Part shown: piece after piece, positions 1 through 8,415 of the stretch
How positions within the stretch are numbered: position 1 is the stretch's first letter
Layout: each line of letters begins with the position of its first letter
NCBI RefSeq assembly: GCF_009739465.1
Contig: NZ_WHOM01000065.1
Location: 308,313 to 372,312 of the forward strand
Origin: Streptomyces apocyni
GTDB lineage: Bacteria > Actinomycetota > Actinomycetes > Streptomycetales > Streptomycetaceae
DNA: 64,000 nucleotides
Direction of reading: 5' to 3'
The notes under the pieces: model-generated
Told to the model about the DNA's origin: nothing
Seen by the model: only the letters and a program-made list of their open reading frames with translations
The model's database searches: none
Position numbers and translations under genes: made by a program

Positions 1-4
1 GGGG

Positions 5-742
5 TCATGGTGCTGGGCTCTCCAGCGCGTAGCCCACCCCGTGCACCGTACGGATGCGCTCCGCGCCGATTTTCCGGCGCAGTGCCTTGATGTGGCTGTC
101 CACGGTCCGCGTACCGGACGCGTCCGCCCAGTCCCACACCTCCGCCAGCAGCTGCTCGCGCGAGAGCACCGCGCGCGGGCTGTTCGCCAGGCAGACCAGC
201 AGGTCGAACTCGGTCGGGGTCAGATGGACGTCATCGCCGCCCACCCGGACCCGGCGCTGGGCGTGGTCGATCTCCAGTTCGCCGAGGCGGAGGAGGCCAC
301 CGCGCGGAGTCGTCGCGGCGAGGGCCGCGCGCTCGACTCTGCGGAGCAGGACATGCACCCGCGCCGCCAGCTCCCGCATCGAGAACGGCTTCGTCATGTA
401 GTCGTCGGCGCCGACCCCGAGACCGACCAGCATGTCGGTCTCGTCGTCCCGCGCCGTCAGCATCAGCACCGGCACCGGACGCTGCGCCTGGACCCTCCGG
501 CAGACCTCGAGCCCGTCGAAACCGGGCAGCATGACGTCCAGGATCAGCAGGTCGGGCTGCCACGCCTGGGCGGTCTCCACCGCCGCGGGCCCGTCGCTCG
601 CGGTCTGGACGACAAACCCCTCGGCGCGCAGCCTCGCGGCGATGGCGTCGACGATCGTCAGGTCGTCCTCGACGACCAGCACCCGCCGTTGTGCGCCCGG
701 CGTGGAGGCCGGGCCGCTATGGGAGGTGTGTGTCTGCTCCAT
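5..742 (-). CDS. OmpR/PhoB-family response regulator
   Basis: Two-component DNA-binding response regulator. The receiver domain comes first (VLVVEDD acidic pocket, phospho-acceptor Asp in LLILDVMLPG, Lys in DYMTKPFSM), then a PhoB-type winged helix (LTPTEFDLLVCL; RTVDSHIKALRRKIG; VHGVGYAL). The Met at 742 (MEQTHTS) gives a normal-length protein; an upstream Met at 796 would add an unstructured 18 residues. No histidine kinase lies beside it in the window. A partner would have to lie downstream, beyond position 1. The target genes cannot be told from the sequence. Confidence 0.9.
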   Translation of the reverse strand: MEQTHTSHSGPASTPGAQRRVLVVEDDLTIVDAIAARLRAEGFVVQTASDGPAAVETAQAWQPDLLILDVMLPGFDGLEVCRRVQAQRPVPVLMLTARDDETDMLVGLGVGADDYMTKPFSMRELAARVHVLLRRVERAALAATTPRGGLLRLGELEIDHAQRRVRVGGDDVHLTPTEFDLLVCLANSPRAVLSREQLLAEVWDWADASGTRTVDSHIKALRRKIGAERIRTVHGVGYALESPAP

Positions 743-803
743 CGCCCGCCCCTGAAGTGATCGCGTGTCGGTCAGCAGAGTAAAGGCAGCGGACACGGTG
801 CGG

Positions 804-1502
804 CTACGCAGCCACGATGCCGAGGTGCACTACGTCCGGAACGCCCCGGGCAACCGGCATCTCTTCGGTACGCACCCCCCGGAATCCGGCATTCCGCATG
901 GCCTGTTCGAAATCGGCCGACGGCTGCGCGGACCACACGGCCAGCACCCCGCCGGGCCTGAGCCGGGCCTGGCAGGCGGCGAGTCCGGCGGGCGAGTACA
1001 GCCCCTCGTTGTCCTTGGTGACCGTCCAGTCCGGCCCGTTGTCGATGTCCAGACACAGCGCGTCGTAGCGCTCGGTCGCGGCGTGCAGATACGCGATCAG
1101 GTCGGTGTGCAGGATCTCGGTACGGGGGTCCCGCAGCGCCGCTCCTGAGACGGTGGCCAGCGGAGCGGGCTCCCCGAGGTGCCAGTCGATAATGGCCGCC
1201 TCACGTTCGACGACCGCGATCCGCCCCCACCGGGGGTCCGCCGCCGCGTGCGCCAGCGAGAACCCAACGCCGAGACCACCGATCAACAGGCTCGGCAGGT
1301 CCGGCGCTGGCCGCGCCCCGAGCGCCGTACGCGCCGCGTCGACGAGAAGCCGCTCGGAGCGGCCGTCCGAGGTGTCCATGAGGAAACACCCGTTGGCGAT
1401 GATCTGCAGCAGCTCCCCGTGCCGCCGCAGCGCGACCTCGCCGTACGGGCCCTCGCGGCGATCCAGGACAACGGGTTCTGCGGGGTTGTACGCGTCTCGC
1501 AT
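804..1502 (-). CDS. Spermidine-synthase-like methyltransferase-fold protein
   Basis: About 232 residues with a Rossmann-type AdoMet-binding core: SLLIGGLGVGFSLA (glycine loop), acidic residues in IAVVEREAAII, and LCLDIDNGPDWTV. The layout resembles the spermidine synthase/SpeE-like family, but no aminopropyltransferase substrate residues can be confirmed, so the reaction is unknown. The Met at 1502 (MRDAYNP) is preferred to the upstream Met at 1535 because the leader between them is low-complexity. It lies 61 bp upstream of the response regulator gene on the same strand and could be co-transcribed with it. Confidence 0.75.
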   Translation of the reverse strand: MRDAYNPAEPVVLDRREGPYGEVALRRHGELLQIIANGCFLMDTSDGRSERLLVDAARTALGARPAPDLPSLLIGGLGVGFSLAHAAADPRWGRIAVVEREAAIIDWHLGEPAPLATVSGAALRDPRTEILHTDLIAYLHAATERYDALCLDIDNGPDWTVTKDNEGLYSPAGLAACQARLRPGGVLAVWSAQPSADFEQAMRNAGFRGVRTEEMPVARGVPDVVHLGIVAA

Positions 1503-1564
1503 ACCCCCCATCCTGCCGCAGCGCCCTCTCCCCACCCCACGACCCTGACGCCCACTCGACGAAC

Positions 1565-2870
1565 TCCCTATAGGTTTGACGTGCTCCCTGGCCTAATGCC
1601 CAGGGGTTCCGGCCTGGGTCGTCTGACCCTTCCGGGGGCTTCCTGCTTCACCGCGCTGTGCGGGCACGGGTGCCCGTCTTACCGGCGCTCCACAGGCAGT
1701 TAGCGTCTCCGCCCGTCCGGCGGCGACGATTCGGCGTCCTTCGACGAGGACGTTTCGGGCTGCGTTGTGGTCGCGGTCATGCAGGGTGCCACAGGCCCCG
1801 CACGTCCACTCCCGGACGTGCAGGGGCTTGGGGCCGTCCCGGAACCCGCAAGCCGAGCAGACTTGAGAGGACGGGAAGGCCCGGTCCACCCTGGCGAAGG
1901 TGCGACCGCATTTGACCGCCTTGTACTCCAGCATGCCGACGAACGCGGACCACCCCGCGTCATGCACGGACTTGGCGAGCCGGGTACGGGCGAGGCCGGA
2001 CACCGCGAGGTTTTCCACGTACACCGCTTGGTTGTCGCGAATGATCTGCGTGGATGCCTTGTGGTGCCAGTCCCGGCGCCGGTCCGCCACCTTGGCGTGC
2101 TGGCGTGCGACCTTGATGCGGGCCTTGGCCCGGTTCTTCGACCCTTTCTGCTTGCGGGACAACTCCCGCTGAAGACGCTTGAGCTTCTTCTCCGCCCGGC
2201 GCAGGAAGCGCGGGCTGTCGATCTTGCTACCGTCGGACAGGACGGCGAAGGCGGACAAGCCGAGGTCGATACCGGCGTCGGTCTCCAGCTCGGGCAGGAT
2301 GTCCGGCTCGGTGTCCACGACGAAGCTGAGGAAGTACCGGCCGGAGCTGTCTTTCGTGACAGTCAGGGACGTGGGTGCGGCCGGCAGCCGCCGGGACCAC
2401 GTGACCTTGAGGTTGCCGACCTTGGCCACGTATACCGTGCCGTCGTCCTGAACGGAGAAGGCGTTGGTGTTGAGGCGGATCGACTGCCGGGTGTCCTTCT
2501 TCGACTTGTAGCGGGGAGGGCCGACCTTGCGGCCCTGCCGCTTGCCCTTGACCGAGTCGAAGAAGTTCTTGTAGGCGGTGTCCAGGTCCCGCAGGGACTG
2601 TTGCAGGACGACCGCCGACACGTCGGCGAGCCAAGCGCGTTCCCCGGTGCGTTTGGCCTGGGTGACGCGAAGCCGGGACAGCTCGGCCGACTTCACGTAC
2701 GGCAGCCCCGCCGCGTGCGCTTCCTTCCGGTCGCGCAGGCAGTCGTTCCACACCACGCGGGCGCACCCGAACGCACTCGCCAGCGCACGGCGCTGTGCGG
2801 CGTCCGGGTAGGTCCGGTAGTTGTAGCGGAGCTGCACACCCAAGATCCTAGCTACGATTGGTCTCACGGA
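1565..2870 (-). mobile_element. Solitary tnpB element (IS1341/IS605-type), approximate ends
   Basis: A tnpB gene stands alone, with no Y1 tnpA transposase near it, as in IS1341-type elements. The right end should lie just after the tnpB stop (to the left here). There the strand reads into a GC-rich, self-complementary stretch (CCCAGGGGTT / GGCCTGGG at about 1600-1620) that would form the end hairpin and the 3' part of an omega RNA. Left-end sequence begins just upstream of the GTG start near 2838-2870. The exact cleavage positions are inferred, not seen. Confidence 0.5.
1593..2837 (-). CDS. tnpB: TnpB RNA-guided nuclease / IS605-family OrfB
   Basis: A 414-residue TnpB. A helix-turn-helix-like N-terminus (LRYNYRTYPDAAQ) is followed by a split RuvC nuclease: Asp in GIDLGLSAFAVL (residue 191 from the GTG), Glu in VYVENLAVSGLA (275), and Asp in HDRDHNAARN (354/356). 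A four-cysteine zinc finger (CSACG...CGACG) lies between the last two. All catalytic residues are present, so it may be active. GTG at 2837 is chosen because homologues begin at the QLRYNYR motif; a Met 10 codons upstream is also possible. TnpB proteins cut DNA next to a short adjacent motif using an omega RNA encoded at the 3' end of their own gene. Confidence 0.9.
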   Translation of the reverse strand: MQLRYNYRTYPDAAQRRALASAFGCARVVWNDCLRDRKEAHAAGLPYVKSAELSRLRVTQAKRTGERAWLADVSAVVLQQSLRDLDTAYKNFFDSVKGKRQGRKVGPPRYKSKKDTRQSIRLNTNAFSVQDDGTVYVAKVGNLKVTWSRRLPAAPTSLTVTKDSSGRYFLSFVVDTEPDILPELETDAGIDLGLSAFAVLSDGSKIDSPRFLRRAEKKLKRLQRELSRKQKGSKNRAKARIKVARQHAKVADRRRDWHHKASTQIIRDNQAVYVENLAVSGLARTRLAKSVHDAGWSAFVGMLEYKAVKCGRTFARVDRAFPSSQVCSACGFRDGPKPLHVREWTCGACGTLHDRDHNAARNVLVEGRRIVAAGRAETLTACGAPVRRAPVPAQRGEAGSPRKGQTTQAGTPGH

Positions 2871-2942
2871 CGGGAAGAACGACTACAGGCATGGCAGGCA
2901 CGTCGTTTCGGCGACGTCCGGGCCGGCGTCGAGGGCCGGTAA

Positions 2943-4086
2943 TGTACTCCAGCGCCCGGCGGTCTCTCGTGCACGTCGCGGCGGGGACGCTGGTCGCCGT
3001 CGCGCTGCCCGTGCTCGGCATGAAGACCCAGAACCTGACCCTGGACCAGGAGTTCGGCGACTCACTGCCGATCGTCGCCACCTACAACCGCGTCAGCGAC
3101 GCCTTCCCCGGCGGCTCGGACCCGGCTCGGAGGTAGTGGTGAAGGCCGCCGACATCACCGCGCCCGACACCCAGAGCGCGATCGCGGACTTCCGCGAGCA
3201 GGCGGTCAGTTCGGGCGCCTCACGCGGCCCGGTCGAGCTCGTCACACACGAGCAGCAGAACGTGGCGATCATCTCGGTACCGCTGGTCGGCGGCTCCGAC
3301 CAGGAGGCGGCGGAGCAGAGCCTGAAGCTGATCCGCGACGAGATACGCCCCCAGACCCTCGGCCAGATCGAGGGCCTCGAAGCGCCCGTCACCGGCGTGA
3401 TCGCCGGATCGCACGACTTCAACAAGCAGATCGTCTCGGCCGTGGCCCCGGTCTTCGCCTTCGTCGTCGTCTTCGCGTTCCTGCTGATGCTGCTCTGCTT
3501 CAGGTCGCTCACGATCGCGATCACCTCGATCGTCCTCAACCTCCTGTCGGTGGGGGCGGCGTACGGAATCCTGGTGGCCGTCTTCCAGTACGGCTGGGGC
3601 GCCTCGCTGGTCGGCGCCGAGGGTGTCGGCGCGATCATCTCCTGGCTGCCGCTGTTCCTGTTCGTGATCCTCTTCGGCCTGTCGATGGACTACCACGTCT
3701 TCGTCGTCTCCCGTATCCGCGAGGCCAAGGTCCAGGGGCGGACCACCCGCGACGCGATCACCCACGGCGTGGTCACCACGGCCGGGGTCGTCACCAGCGC
3801 GGCGGCGATCATGGTCGGCGTCTTCGCGATCTTCGGCACGCTCTCGATGCAGTCCATGAAACAGATGGGCGTCGGCCTGGCGGTGGCGGTCCTGATCGAC
3901 GCGACGATCATCCGCGCGGTCCTGCTCCCCGCGGTGATGGCTCTGCTCGGCGAACGCAACTGGTACTTCCCAAGCTGGTTGAACTGGCTCCCGGACCTCA
4001 CCCACGACGAGGCCCCGGCCCCCGCGCAGGCACCCGCGCCCCCGGCAAGCCCGCACGCGGAGCCCCTCCCCGCCCACCGGGGCTGA
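2943..4086 (+). pseudogene. MMPL-family RND transporter, C-terminal half, frameshifted
   Basis: This is the second half of an MMPL drug/lipid exporter. The N-terminal ~370 residues, including the first membrane domain, are absent. Homology starts around RRSLVHVAAGTL, continues through GMKTQNLTLDQEFGDSLP, and is then broken near 3120-3130, where the reading frame shifts and meets TAG. The rest is intact from 3136: a periplasmic loop, then membrane helices with GLSMDYHVFVVSRIREA, the typical MMPL motif. The tnpB element abuts the truncated end. The intact part could only be expressed from an internal start (GTG 3136), without the first transport domain, so it is probably non-functional. Confidence 0.85.
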
Positions 4087-4122
4087 CGCTCCGCAGCGGT
4101 GTGCACTTGTGGTGCGCACTTT

Positions 4123-4160
4123 GAGACAGTCGGACGGCTTGGAAGCCGTCCGACTGTCTC
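4123..4160. terminator. Strong bidirectional hairpin terminator
   Basis: Perfect inverted repeat with 18-bp arms (GAGACAGTCGGACGGCTT and its complement) separated by GG. It sits between the ends of the convergent MMPL remnant and the methyltransferase gene. No U-tract is seen, as is usual for Streptomyces terminators. Confidence 0.75.
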
Positions 4161-4180
4161 ATCTTGTGCCGACGAGCCTG

Positions 4181-5002
4181 TCAGGCGGGGGCGGTTCCGG
4201 TGGCGAGCATGTGTGAGCTGGCGGACAGCAGGTCCGGGTAGGGCTCCGCCAGCCGTGCGGCTTCCAGGGCGGCGCGGAACATGGGTGTGTCCTGGACCGA
4301 TTCGCCGGTGTGCTGTTCGGTGCCCTTGAGCACGGCCCACGCTGGGCCCTCGATCCCGTGGACCTTCACGTCCCGCAGGCCAGCGGCGCTGAGTTCTTCG
4401 GCCAGGCCCTCGGCGGTGTGGAAGTAGGACGCGGTGAAGCCCTTCCTGCCAGGCTGATGCACGCCGGTGGTGAGGATGTCGGTGACGGCGTTCCGTACGT
4501 GGTCCACGTCGAGCAGAGTGGTGGCGACGTGCTCGAACAGTGAGGCGTAGCGGCCAATGGCCGCCGCGGCGACGAGTCCGCCGGGCCTGACCACACGCAG
4601 AGCCTCGGCGAGGGCCCGGTCCCGGTCCTCCTGGTCGAGGAGGTGGTAGAGCGGCCCGAAGAGGAGGACGACGTCGTAGGAGTCATCCGGAGCGGCGAGC
4701 TTGCGGGCGTCGCCGAGTTCGGCGGTCGCTCCGGTCTCGGGGGCTTGGTCGATGTGGCGGGGGACGGGATCGATGACGTGGACCTGAAAGCCGTCCTCGA
4801 CAAGCCACTGAGCGTGGATGCCGGGACCGCCACCCACATCGAGGACGCGCGCCGGGGAAGATGGCAGATGGCGGCGCAGGATCTCCTGCGTGCGGACGAG
4901 TTCGAGCTTGCCGTCGGCGCTGGAGGTGAGCCGGGCGGATTCGTCGATGGTCTGCGTATAGAAGTCGAGAACTTCAGGAGCGACCTGTGGCTCAGGTGTC
5001 AT
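4181..5002 (-). CDS. Class I SAM-dependent methyltransferase
   Basis: 273 residues. The AdoMet-binding motif I VLDVGGGPGIHA sits near residue 55, the acidic loop VHVIDPVPRH follows, then DVVLLFGPLYHL and VRPGGLVAAAAIG (motifs II/III). The fold is that of UbiE/methyltransferase-11 enzymes acting on small molecules; the substrate is unknown. It is divergent from the GntR gene at 5059, with only 56 bp between the start codons, so it may be controlled by that regulator. Confidence 0.85.
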   Translation of the reverse strand: MTPEPQVAPEVLDFYTQTIDESARLTSSADGKLELVRTQEILRRHLPSSPARVLDVGGGPGIHAQWLVEDGFQVHVIDPVPRHIDQAPETGATAELGDARKLAAPDDSYDVVLLFGPLYHLLDQEDRDRALAEALRVVRPGGLVAAAAIGRYASLFEHVATTLLDVDHVRNAVTDILTTGVHQPGRKGFTASYFHTAEGLAEELSAAGLRDVKVHGIEGPAWAVLKGTEQHTGESVQDTPMFRAALEAARLAEPYPDLLSASSHMLATGTAPA

Positions 5003-5058
5003 GGACGGGATCGTCTACCCTGACCGGTCAACCTGTCCAGCATGGAGGAGCCCCCCGT

Positions 5059-5784
5059 ATGGCCGTTCTGAAGTACGAGGAGATCGCCGACGCGCTGCGG
5101 CAGCGCATCACCGACGAGGAGTTCGGCCCCGATGACCTCCTGCCGTCCCAACGGGAACTCATGGCCCTCTGGAACGTCTCCCGAGCGACCGTGATCAAGG
5201 CGTACGACACCCTCGAGCGCGACGGCCTGGTCGATGCGCGGCAGGGGCAGGGCTACCGCGTCAGCACGACACCGCTGGCCCGCCCGGCAGGCGGCCGTAA
5301 GTCCGGCTCGTCCAGGGCTTCGGGCCGGGCCTTCCGTATCGTCGGCAGCCCGACTCGGGAGGTTCCGCCCGCGCGAATCGCCGCCTGCCTCGGTCTGGGC
5401 GAGGGGCAGGAGGCACTGCGCCGGGAGCGGTTGGTGCAGCTCACCGACGGTTCCGCATGCTCGTCTGTGGTGGCCTGGTTCCCGCCTGACATCGCAGACG
5501 TGTGTCCGAAACTGGCCAGCGCGAAGCCGATCATCGAGGGCACGACCCGGTATATCCAGCGCATGACGGGTCGCGTCTCCGTGCGGGGCGTGGACGTCAA
5601 GAGGGTTCGTCTGGGGACCGAGAGCGAGGCCGCGTGGCTGGAGTGCGATCTGCCGTTCCCGGTGGTCGAGTTGCTGCACACCGCCGTTGACCAGGAGGGC
5701 AAGGCGATCGTGGTGGAGTATGGCGTGACTCCGGGCGATGTGTGGGAGGAGACCGAGACGTATCCGATGGGCGATGGTCACTGA
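5059..5784 (+). CDS. GntR-family regulator with UTRA domain
   Basis: The N-terminal winged helix (YEEIADALRQRI; LLPSQRELMALWNVSRATVIKAYDTLERDGLV) is followed from about residue 85 by a UTRA ligand-binding domain (ARIAACLGLGEGQEALRRERL; VVELLHTAVDQEGKAI). The start is the ATG at 5059, preceded by GGAGGAG at 5044-5050. It likely represses itself and perhaps the divergent methyltransferase. Its ligand is unknown. The group II intron begins 11 nt after the stop codon without interrupting the coding sequence. Confidence 0.9.
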   Translation: MAVLKYEEIADALRQRITDEEFGPDDLLPSQRELMALWNVSRATVIKAYDTLERDGLVDARQGQGYRVSTTPLARPAGGRKSGSSRASGRAFRIVGSPTREVPPARIAACLGLGEGQEALRRERLVQLTDGSACSSVVAWFPPDIADVCPKLASAKPIIEGTTRYIQRMTGRVSVRGVDVKRVRLGTESEAAWLECDLPFPVVELLHTAVDQEGKAIVVEYGVTPGDVWEETETYPMGDGH

Positions 5785-5835
5785 CGTCCGTGTGGTCGGG
5801 TAGCCGGATCACGTTGCCGTGACCCGGCCCCCTCA

Positions 5836-5870
5836 GAACCGGACGTGCGAGCTTTCCCCGCATCCGGCTC
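5836..5870 (-). ncRNA. Group II intron domain V
   Basis: Reads GAGCCGGATGCG, then GGGAAAGC, then TCGCACGTCCGGTTC on the minus strand. It forms the conserved domain V hairpin with a GAAA tetraloop and the AGC-type catalytic base. Domain VI follows at 5797-5830 (arms GTCAC/GTGAT around a GGCAAC loop). Confidence 0.9.
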
Positions 5871-5904
5871 AAGCAAGCCCCATGGGCTTCGCAGGTCAGC
5901 AGGG

Positions 5905-7668
5905 TTATGTGGTCCTTTTGCCGTCGCCAGCGTGATGCTGACGGTGGCATTCGGAGTGCACGAGGCGAAGGTTGTTCCGCTCGTCCGTGCCGCCGTCTCG
6001 CCGGTAGGTGAAGTGATGCTTGTGGAGCATCTTCTTCGAGGCCGCGAACCAGTTGATCCACTCGCGTGGACTGTCCGGTTCGTACTCGGCTCCGACGATC
6101 AGCGCCTGCTTGCAGAGAGGACAGAGCCCCTGCTGCCGGACCGCCAGGAGAAGACTCGTCTTGTCCATCGGCGGTGGCGCTTTCCTGCGGCGGCGATGCT
6201 GCCAGTACTCGGTCAGAGCGGGATCGTCCGGGGACGCTCCGCCCTTGACGAGCTGGTGGCGGACGATGCCGGTCCAGGCGAACTTGATGAGGAAGGCGCC
6301 GCTGTCGCGGTCGCCGAACACCCACCGGTCTCGCCGGGACGGGTGGAACCTGCCGAAGTACCGGTCCACGACCCAGTGCCTCGACTTGTTGCGGTGACGT
6401 CGTCTGGCCCATTTGAAGGTCAGTCGCCACATGTAGTGATCCAGCGACGAGAACGTCGTCGTGGATGCCACCGCCCGGTAGTAGGCCGCCCAACCGCGAA
6501 CGATCGGGATCAGTCTGCGCAACACGGCCTCGGCATTGGCCCCGTGCAGGGCCTTCACCTCGGTCCGTAATCGAGCCCGGAGCCTCGCGCAGGCCGCTGT
6601 GCTCGGAGTGATGATCAGTTTCTTCTGGCCCTTCCGACGGACATTGAATCCGAGGAAGTCGAACCCCTCATCGAGGTGGACGACCTGGGTCTTCTCCTCG
6701 TTGAAGCGAAGACCCCTCGGCTCCAGCCAGTCCTCCAGACGGGCCCTGACCTGGTGCACCTGTTCTTCGTCGTGGCAGAGCACGACGAAGTCATCGGCAT
6801 ACCTCACCAGCACCGGAGTGCCGGGCATCGCGCCGGGCTCACGCCCGGCCCGCACCGTGTATTGGCACCCTGCGGCCTGTTCCAGTCCGTGCAGAGCAGC
6901 GTTCAGCAACAGCGGGCTGATCACACCGCCTTGAGGAGTGCCCTCCTCGGTCGGTGCGAACCGGCCGCGGTCGATCACGCCCGCCTTCAGCCAGCCGCGG
7001 ATCAGATCCCTGGCAGGGAACTGGCCGAGCATGGTCATGAGGTGGGTGTGGTCGATGCGGTCGAACGCCGCCGACAGGTCCGCGTCCAGGACCCACAGAC
7101 GCTTCGGGTTCTTGCCCTTCACCGTCCAAAAGATCGCGGATATCGCGTCCTGGCAGCTGCGGCCGGGCCGGAAGCCATAAGACCTCGGCTCGAACCGCGC
7201 TTCCCACTCGGGTTCCAGCGCGTTCTTCACGCGGGCCTGGAGAACCCGGTCACGGATGACCGGGATGCCGAGTGGTCGCTGTTTCCCGTTGCTCTTCGGG
7301 ATGAACACTCGCTTGACCGGCCTGGCCTTCCAGGGCTTCGACGACCGATGGATCTCGGCCGCCAGAGTGCCTCTCGCCTTCGGCGTGAGGGCCCGTTCCC
7401 CGTCGATGCCAGCCGTCATGCGACCACTGCTCTGCTGCGTCACCCGCTTCACGCTGACCAGCGTGTTACTGCGGCTTCGCAGCATGAGCTTCTGCAAGTT
7501 GCGGACCCTCTTGAGGTCCCCGTCCTGCGTCGCCTTGAAGATCCTCTGCCTCAGTCGCCGTACGTTCTCCTCGCAGGTGGCCCAGTCGATTCCGTGCCAG
7601 TCGAATAAGACGTCCTCGGGTCCGTTCACCGCAGACGAGGACACCACGACAGGTGCCGTGATCTCCAT
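5905..7668 (-). CDS. ltrA: Group II intron reverse transcriptase/maturase (LtrA-type)
   Basis: 587 residues with the full maturase layout. RT blocks: FIPKSNGKQRPLGIP near 122, SYGFRPGRSCQDAI near 163, VLDADLSAAFDRIDH near 193, TPQGGVISPLL near 244, and the catalytic YADD at 290-293. A thumb/maturase (GIIM) domain follows (LIPIVRGWAAYYR), and then a C-terminal HNH endonuclease with CPLCKQ, HKHHFTYRR and VHSECHRQHH. All active-site motifs are present, so splicing and retrohoming should be possible. The gene lies in intron domain IV. Confidence 0.95.
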   Translation of the reverse strand: MEITAPVVVSSSAVNGPEDVLFDWHGIDWATCEENVRRLRQRIFKATQDGDLKRVRNLQKLMLRSRSNTLVSVKRVTQQSSGRMTAGIDGERALTPKARGTLAAEIHRSSKPWKARPVKRVFIPKSNGKQRPLGIPVIRDRVLQARVKNALEPEWEARFEPRSYGFRPGRSCQDAISAIFWTVKGKNPKRLWVLDADLSAAFDRIDHTHLMTMLGQFPARDLIRGWLKAGVIDRGRFAPTEEGTPQGGVISPLLLNAALHGLEQAAGCQYTVRAGREPGAMPGTPVLVRYADDFVVLCHDEEQVHQVRARLEDWLEPRGLRFNEEKTQVVHLDEGFDFLGFNVRRKGQKKLIITPSTAACARLRARLRTEVKALHGANAEAVLRRLIPIVRGWAAYYRAVASTTTFSSLDHYMWRLTFKWARRRHRNKSRHWVVDRYFGRFHPSRRDRWVFGDRDSGAFLIKFAWTGIVRHQLVKGGASPDDPALTEYWQHRRRRKAPPPMDKTSLLLAVRQQGLCPLCKQALIVGAEYEPDSPREWINWFAASKKMLHKHHFTYRRDGGTDERNNLRLVHSECHRQHHAGDGKRTT

Positions 7669-8021
7669 GTTCGCCTCCGGTGTCTAACTTGTCCCTCGGT
7701 TCCGGCTTCCTTGCAGTGGTGACTTCAAAGGCTCACCTGATCCACGTGGGCACCCTTTCGGGCCGGACCACCAGGGCCCGTATCCGGCGAGTTATGCGAG
7801 AGCGGGTGAAGGTCCCAATCTCCCGGTTTCCTCTGGCCTTTCGGCCCGCCGGCCTTCGCTTCTTGGATCTTCCTTCTCCCGCCAGGGACTTCAGCCTTCC
7901 TTGCGGTCGGCCTACCAAGCCAAGGCTTGGACCCCGTCGGGGTTTCCACGTTCCGCACCAGTAAGACGCGGCTGGGGTGGGCGCCCCCTCTACCCCGAGA
8001 CCAGCGGTGTCCTCCCTCCGG

Positions 8022-8028
8022 GCTCAGT
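8022..8028 (-). other. Predicted EBS1 of the group II intron
   Basis: ACTGAGC on the minus strand, within domain I. It is exactly complementary to the last seven bases of the 5' exon (GCTCAGT at 8345-8339). This supports both the strand and the 5' splice site. Confidence 0.6.
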
Positions 8029-8415
8029 TACCCGAAGGTCGCTTGGTGCTTCCCAGCACCGGGTCCTGTGACCGCCGCCAACACGCCATCAGCGCGGTCT
8101 TAAAGTCACGAGGCATCATCGAGGGTTCACTTTCGTTCGCCCGTCCAGCCTTCCCCTCACCTGTTGCACCCCGATGGCCGGGACGCTCTTGGGCTTGAAC
8201 GCTCCGCTTCACACCCCGCCGTTACCAGCGACGCATGGGAGCGCGGGGACGGACCTTGGACACTGGCCCGAAGTTCAGCCGATCGATACCTCCTTCACGT
8301 GGCTGGACTTACTTACCTGGAGCGACTTCGTGTCGCACACTGAGCGCTTCAGTTGGCGGGTTTCGCCAAGCACCGCGCTCAGGACGTGGCCGGGAGATCA
8401 CTGCGGTCTGTCACT

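Larger units (their letters stand above)
5795..8338 (-). mobile_element. Complete group II intron
   Basis: The boundaries can be read from the sequence. The 5' end is GTGCG at 8338-8334. The 3' end, at 5795, follows domain V and a domain VI hairpin whose bulged A (5801) lies six nucleotides before the terminal AC. The 5' exon ends in GCTCAGT (8345-8339), which pairs over 7 of 7 bases with ACTGAGC inside domain I (8028-8022), a convincing IBS1/EBS1 match. A maturase gene occupies domain IV. The intron lies on the same strand as the phosphatase gene at 8416-9570, in the convergent space between that gene and the GntR gene, and disrupts neither. Confidence 0.9.

Noticed and set aside
8334..8340. 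Intron 5' end at GTGTG (8340)
   Set aside because: Starting at 8338 (GTGCG) lets the last seven exon bases pair perfectly with EBS1; starting at 8340 breaks that match.
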